DNA of 64,000 nucleotides from Hyaloraphidium curvatum. Lineage: Eukaryota > Monoblepharomycota > Hyaloraphidiomycetes > Hyaloraphidiales > Hyaloraphidiaceae. The stretch covers positions 124,001 through 188,000 of the forward strand of contig JAIVFI010000025.1 in assembly GCA_025558095.1 (NCBI GenBank), read 5' to 3'. Below, piece by piece: positions 61,431 to 64,000 of the stretch (position 1 is the first letter of the stretch; each line of letters opens with the position of its first letter). A program made the position numbers and the translations under genes. Below the pieces are notes generated by a model. That model made no database searches. It was not told the origin of the DNA and saw only the letters and a program-made list of their open reading frames with translations.

Positions 61431-64000
61431 CTACACCTCGGCCTTCGTGCCTTCCGATTGCGTGTCCGCGCCCTCGAGGTCCTCCTTGACCTCCGGCTTG
61501 AGGTCCTCCTTGACCTCGGCCTTCATTTTGGCTTCCGTGACGGGCGGGCTTTGGTCCTGGTATGCAAGCCCCTTCTCCAAGTCTCCCTTCAGTGCGGGCT
61601 TGGTGTCCGTCGCTTCGCCCATCTCCGGCTCCATGATCTTGTCAGCGGCAGCATACTTGGCTGCAACGCTGTCATCCTCGATCGGCAGCTTCCGCCCCGC
61701 CCAGCGCCAGGCGGGATCCGTGTCCCACACCTTCTTGGCGGCAAAGAAGAGGAGCACGGTGCCGGCGCTCCAGCAGAAGGCGACGAGGAGGTAGCCGAAC
61801 CAGAGCTCGTCCGTGGCACGGGCGACCCCGATGCACACGGCATGCTGAAGGATGTACGTGTCCTCGGCAATGCTTTGGCAAGAAAGAAGCTCGTCGAAGA
61901 GATCGTCTATCTTGCCGGCGACGTTCCTTGTGGCGTTCTTGACGGTGCTGGCCACCTCGACCGACTTTGTCGTGAGGAACGCCCGAGTGGTATTCATGAC
62001 CCGCTCGACACTGTTGGCCAGGTTGTCCAAAGCGAGCTGGAGGGTTTCCAATGCGTCTCGGGCGGCGGTGCTGGCGCTGGCGACAGCACTGTTTGCAGCC
62101 GACATGTCGGCAGCGGGACCCGCGTCCATGGCATTGATCTGCAAAACCAGGTCCTCGGCAGCACGCTCTACCCTGAGAATCGCCGCCTGCACGGCGTCCG
62201 GGGTGCCTGGCAGCACCTGATCCTCGGCGACACTGGATGCGAGCGCCGCAACGTCGGACCTCATGCGACCAAAGACGGCACCAAAGAGCGGGCGATTGCC
62301 GAGGTTCTGCAGAGGAGCAAGAACCTGCCTGATGAGGTCCAACAGCTCCGTGACGGCCTCGCGCAGCTTCGCCTGGACTTTGTCCATGCCGTCGTTGACG
62401 AAATCCACCGCCTTGTCCACCCCTGCGTCAATGGCAGCGTTGATCTCGTCGTTCTTTTCGCCGTTCAGGAGCTCCGACAGCTCTCGCACCGCAGCAGCGG
62501 CCTTTTGCCAGCCCTCCTTTTGAACGAAGGGCAGCTGCAGTTGTGCGAGCAGCTCGTAGATCACTTCCACCGCGCTCTGACCCGCAGCGCATTGCAAGCG
62601 CGCGGCGAAGATAGCGTTGACGTCCACGTTCGTGATGTTGATCCCGAGGAGCTGGTTCAGAGTAGGCAGGAGGGGCTCGAGCTTGTTGGCCCCGACCGCT
62701 TGGCAGGTGGAAGCGATGGCAATGGCGACGGCAATGAACAAAACGGCGAAAATGAACCCAATGACACCAATAGTGAAGCTGGCGAGCAGGCAGTGGCCGA
62801 CAAGTCGCGGGTTCCTCAGGTAAATTCCGACAAAGACGACAATCATCGCGACGACGGAGGCGATCAACATCAGGGATGCAAAAGCAAGGTTCACGGAGTC
62901 CACTTTGCGCAGAAGAGAGATCAAGGCTTGCCACTGCTGGTCGCTGCGAGGCGGCAGGGGCATCGGTCAACGCGCTGATGCATGAAAGGCGCTAAGGACC
63001 CCCAACTTACACATTGCTCAGGAAGTTGAGCATCGGTGCAATGTCCTCGTTCCAGATCGTCTCGATCTTCTGAATGATGGCTCTGGCGGGCGGGGACAGG
63101 ATGCCCAAAACGTAGCGCGCAGCAGCCGCGGCCCCCCCTCGCAGCTTCTGGGCAAACGCCGTCCCGTTGTATCCGAGAAGAGCTTCCTCAGTTTCGTCGA
63201 GGATCTTCTCGACCTTGTCGACGAAAGTCTCAAGCTTGCCCGCTTCTGTAGCCGGATCCGAGTCGTCCGTGGCAAGAGCCTCCCCTTGGGCAGGAACGGC
63301 CAGGGGATTCCTCAGCTCGATGTTGATGGCATCGCGCACCCTGGACCCGACCGCGTCCGCGGCTGACGACAGAGCCCGCTTCGCAACCGCCTTGGGGCCG
63401 GAGGTCGCGTTCAGGATCCCGATCCGCTCCCGCACGGCCTGCAGCTTGTCCCGGGCGTCCGCCATGTTCTGGCCGGCCTGCTGCACCGCGGGCTCAATCG
63501 CAACCAGAGCCTCCTGGAGGGGAATGCGAGACATGGCCAGGTCAAACGCCTGATGGATCGTGGAGTTCAAATCCGAGAACACGTAGTTGCCAAAGGGCAG
63601 AATGCCGATCACTTTGAGGCCAGAGAGGGTGAAAAGATCATCAACTGCCGTGTTTGCAGTTTTCATTGATTCGCTGAACTTGACTGCACCGTCCATGAAG
63701 CAGATTGATGACCAGATCACGAATGCAACCGTGCAGAGGAGGATGAAGGAGGGGAGAAGGTGCCTCTTGGCCGAAAACGGCCTAGAAAAGTTGAGCGGCT
63801 TCTCCACGTAGCGCTTCACGAGCGCAGGGTGGATCTTGGCGCAGAAAACGATGCCGACAACGACGGTGATCAGCGCCAAGACGATCCAAATGATGCACAT
63901 GATGGCCGCCGGCTTGTAGACCTCCCAGACCGTCTGCGCATCGAGGACCTGCCCGGGCTCGATCGCCTGCTCTTTCACAAGAAGGTCGCGAAGCGCCGCC
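61431..64000 (-). CDS. Five-TM prominin-like (or Prm1-like) membrane protein, 5'-partial
   Basis: Two exons in the window: 64000-63011 (still open at the edge) and 62943-61431, with a 67-bp intron, giving at least 834 residues. Topology by eye: TM (MCIIWIVLALITVVVGIVFC), TM (SFILLCTVAFVIWSSICFMD), a loop of about 230 residues with N-glycosylation sites (NST, NAT, NGT), TM (LMLIASVVAMIVVFVGIYL), TM (GVIGFIFAVLFIAVAIAIAS), a second loop of about 300 residues, then TM (YLLVAFCWSAGTVLLFFAA). The C-terminal cytosolic tail carries the repeat EVKEDLKPEVKEDLE. Five TM with two large loops is the plan of prominins and of yeast Prm1. No signature is visible that would choose between them. The N-terminus lies beyond the window. 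Confidence 0.72.

Overview
The window is nuclear DNA from a GC-rich eukaryote with compact genes. About 40 protein genes lie on both strands, commonly 15 to 650 bp apart, and most are broken by short introns. I placed about 68 introns, nearly all 48 to 65 bp, GT-AG, with CTNAC-like branch sequences. The gene content points to a fungus or close relative, probably an early-diverging, zoosporic-type lineage. The evidence is a CAP59/CMT1-type mannosyltransferase (a fungal family), a DAL5-like permease, fungal-style secreted hydrolases, and several TKL kinases and a prominin-like protein that are unusual for Dikarya. An amoebozoan is a weaker alternative. The genus cannot be fixed from sequence alone. 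I saw no tRNA, rRNA, CRISPR array or transposase gene.

Region 1-11.5 kb: the 3' end of an MFS anion:cation symporter; a divergent pair of TKL kinases (a single-pass receptor-like kinase and a soluble ankyrin-repeat kinase) sharing a 246-bp promoter; a flavin amine oxidase; a secreted Thr-rich beta-propeller-like protein; and ribosomal protein uS11 (RPS14) with an intron directly after its ATG.

Region 11.5-30.5 kb: a DUF72 protein with an apparent frameshift; lineage-specific secreted or signalling proteins, including a 1201-residue helical secreted protein, two small secreted proteins, a putatively myristoylated Cys-rich protein and a protein with a PP1-docking motif; a small cupin; a CAP59-like mannosyltransferase; a histidine acid phosphatase; and a cytochrome P450.

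Region 30.5-45.7 kb: a single gene encoding three consecutive TKL kinase domains, the third with an HGN catalytic loop and a frameshift; an ankyrin protein; a MaoC-type hydratase ending in AKI; a mitochondrial RF2-type release factor without a recognisable SPF tripeptide; a BTB protein; a tail-region membrane protein; a HAD phosphatase; an MCT-type MFS carrier; an APH-like kinase; and a four-CBS protein with a myristoylation motif.

Region 45.7-64 kb: conserved housekeeping genes, namely Pescadillo (with a GC-AG first intron), Ku80 with its C-terminal domain, an SLC35-type transporter, an Ap4A phosphorylase-like HIT protein and a GH3 beta-glucosidase, plus an F-box-like protein and a DUF1254/1214 protein. 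Between them sits a head-to-head pair made of a tandem NTF2/LEH-domain gene with an unresolved 5' end and a 5'-truncated Baeyer-Villiger monooxygenase fragment. The window ends inside a five-TM prominin-like gene.

No operon-like logic links neighbours. The recurring theme is signalling: five TKL kinase domains in three genes, all non-RD in the catalytic loop. Exon junctions were chosen by splice consensus, frame continuity (exon sums checked modulo 3) and family motifs. Single-base uncertainties remain where two in-frame donors compete.
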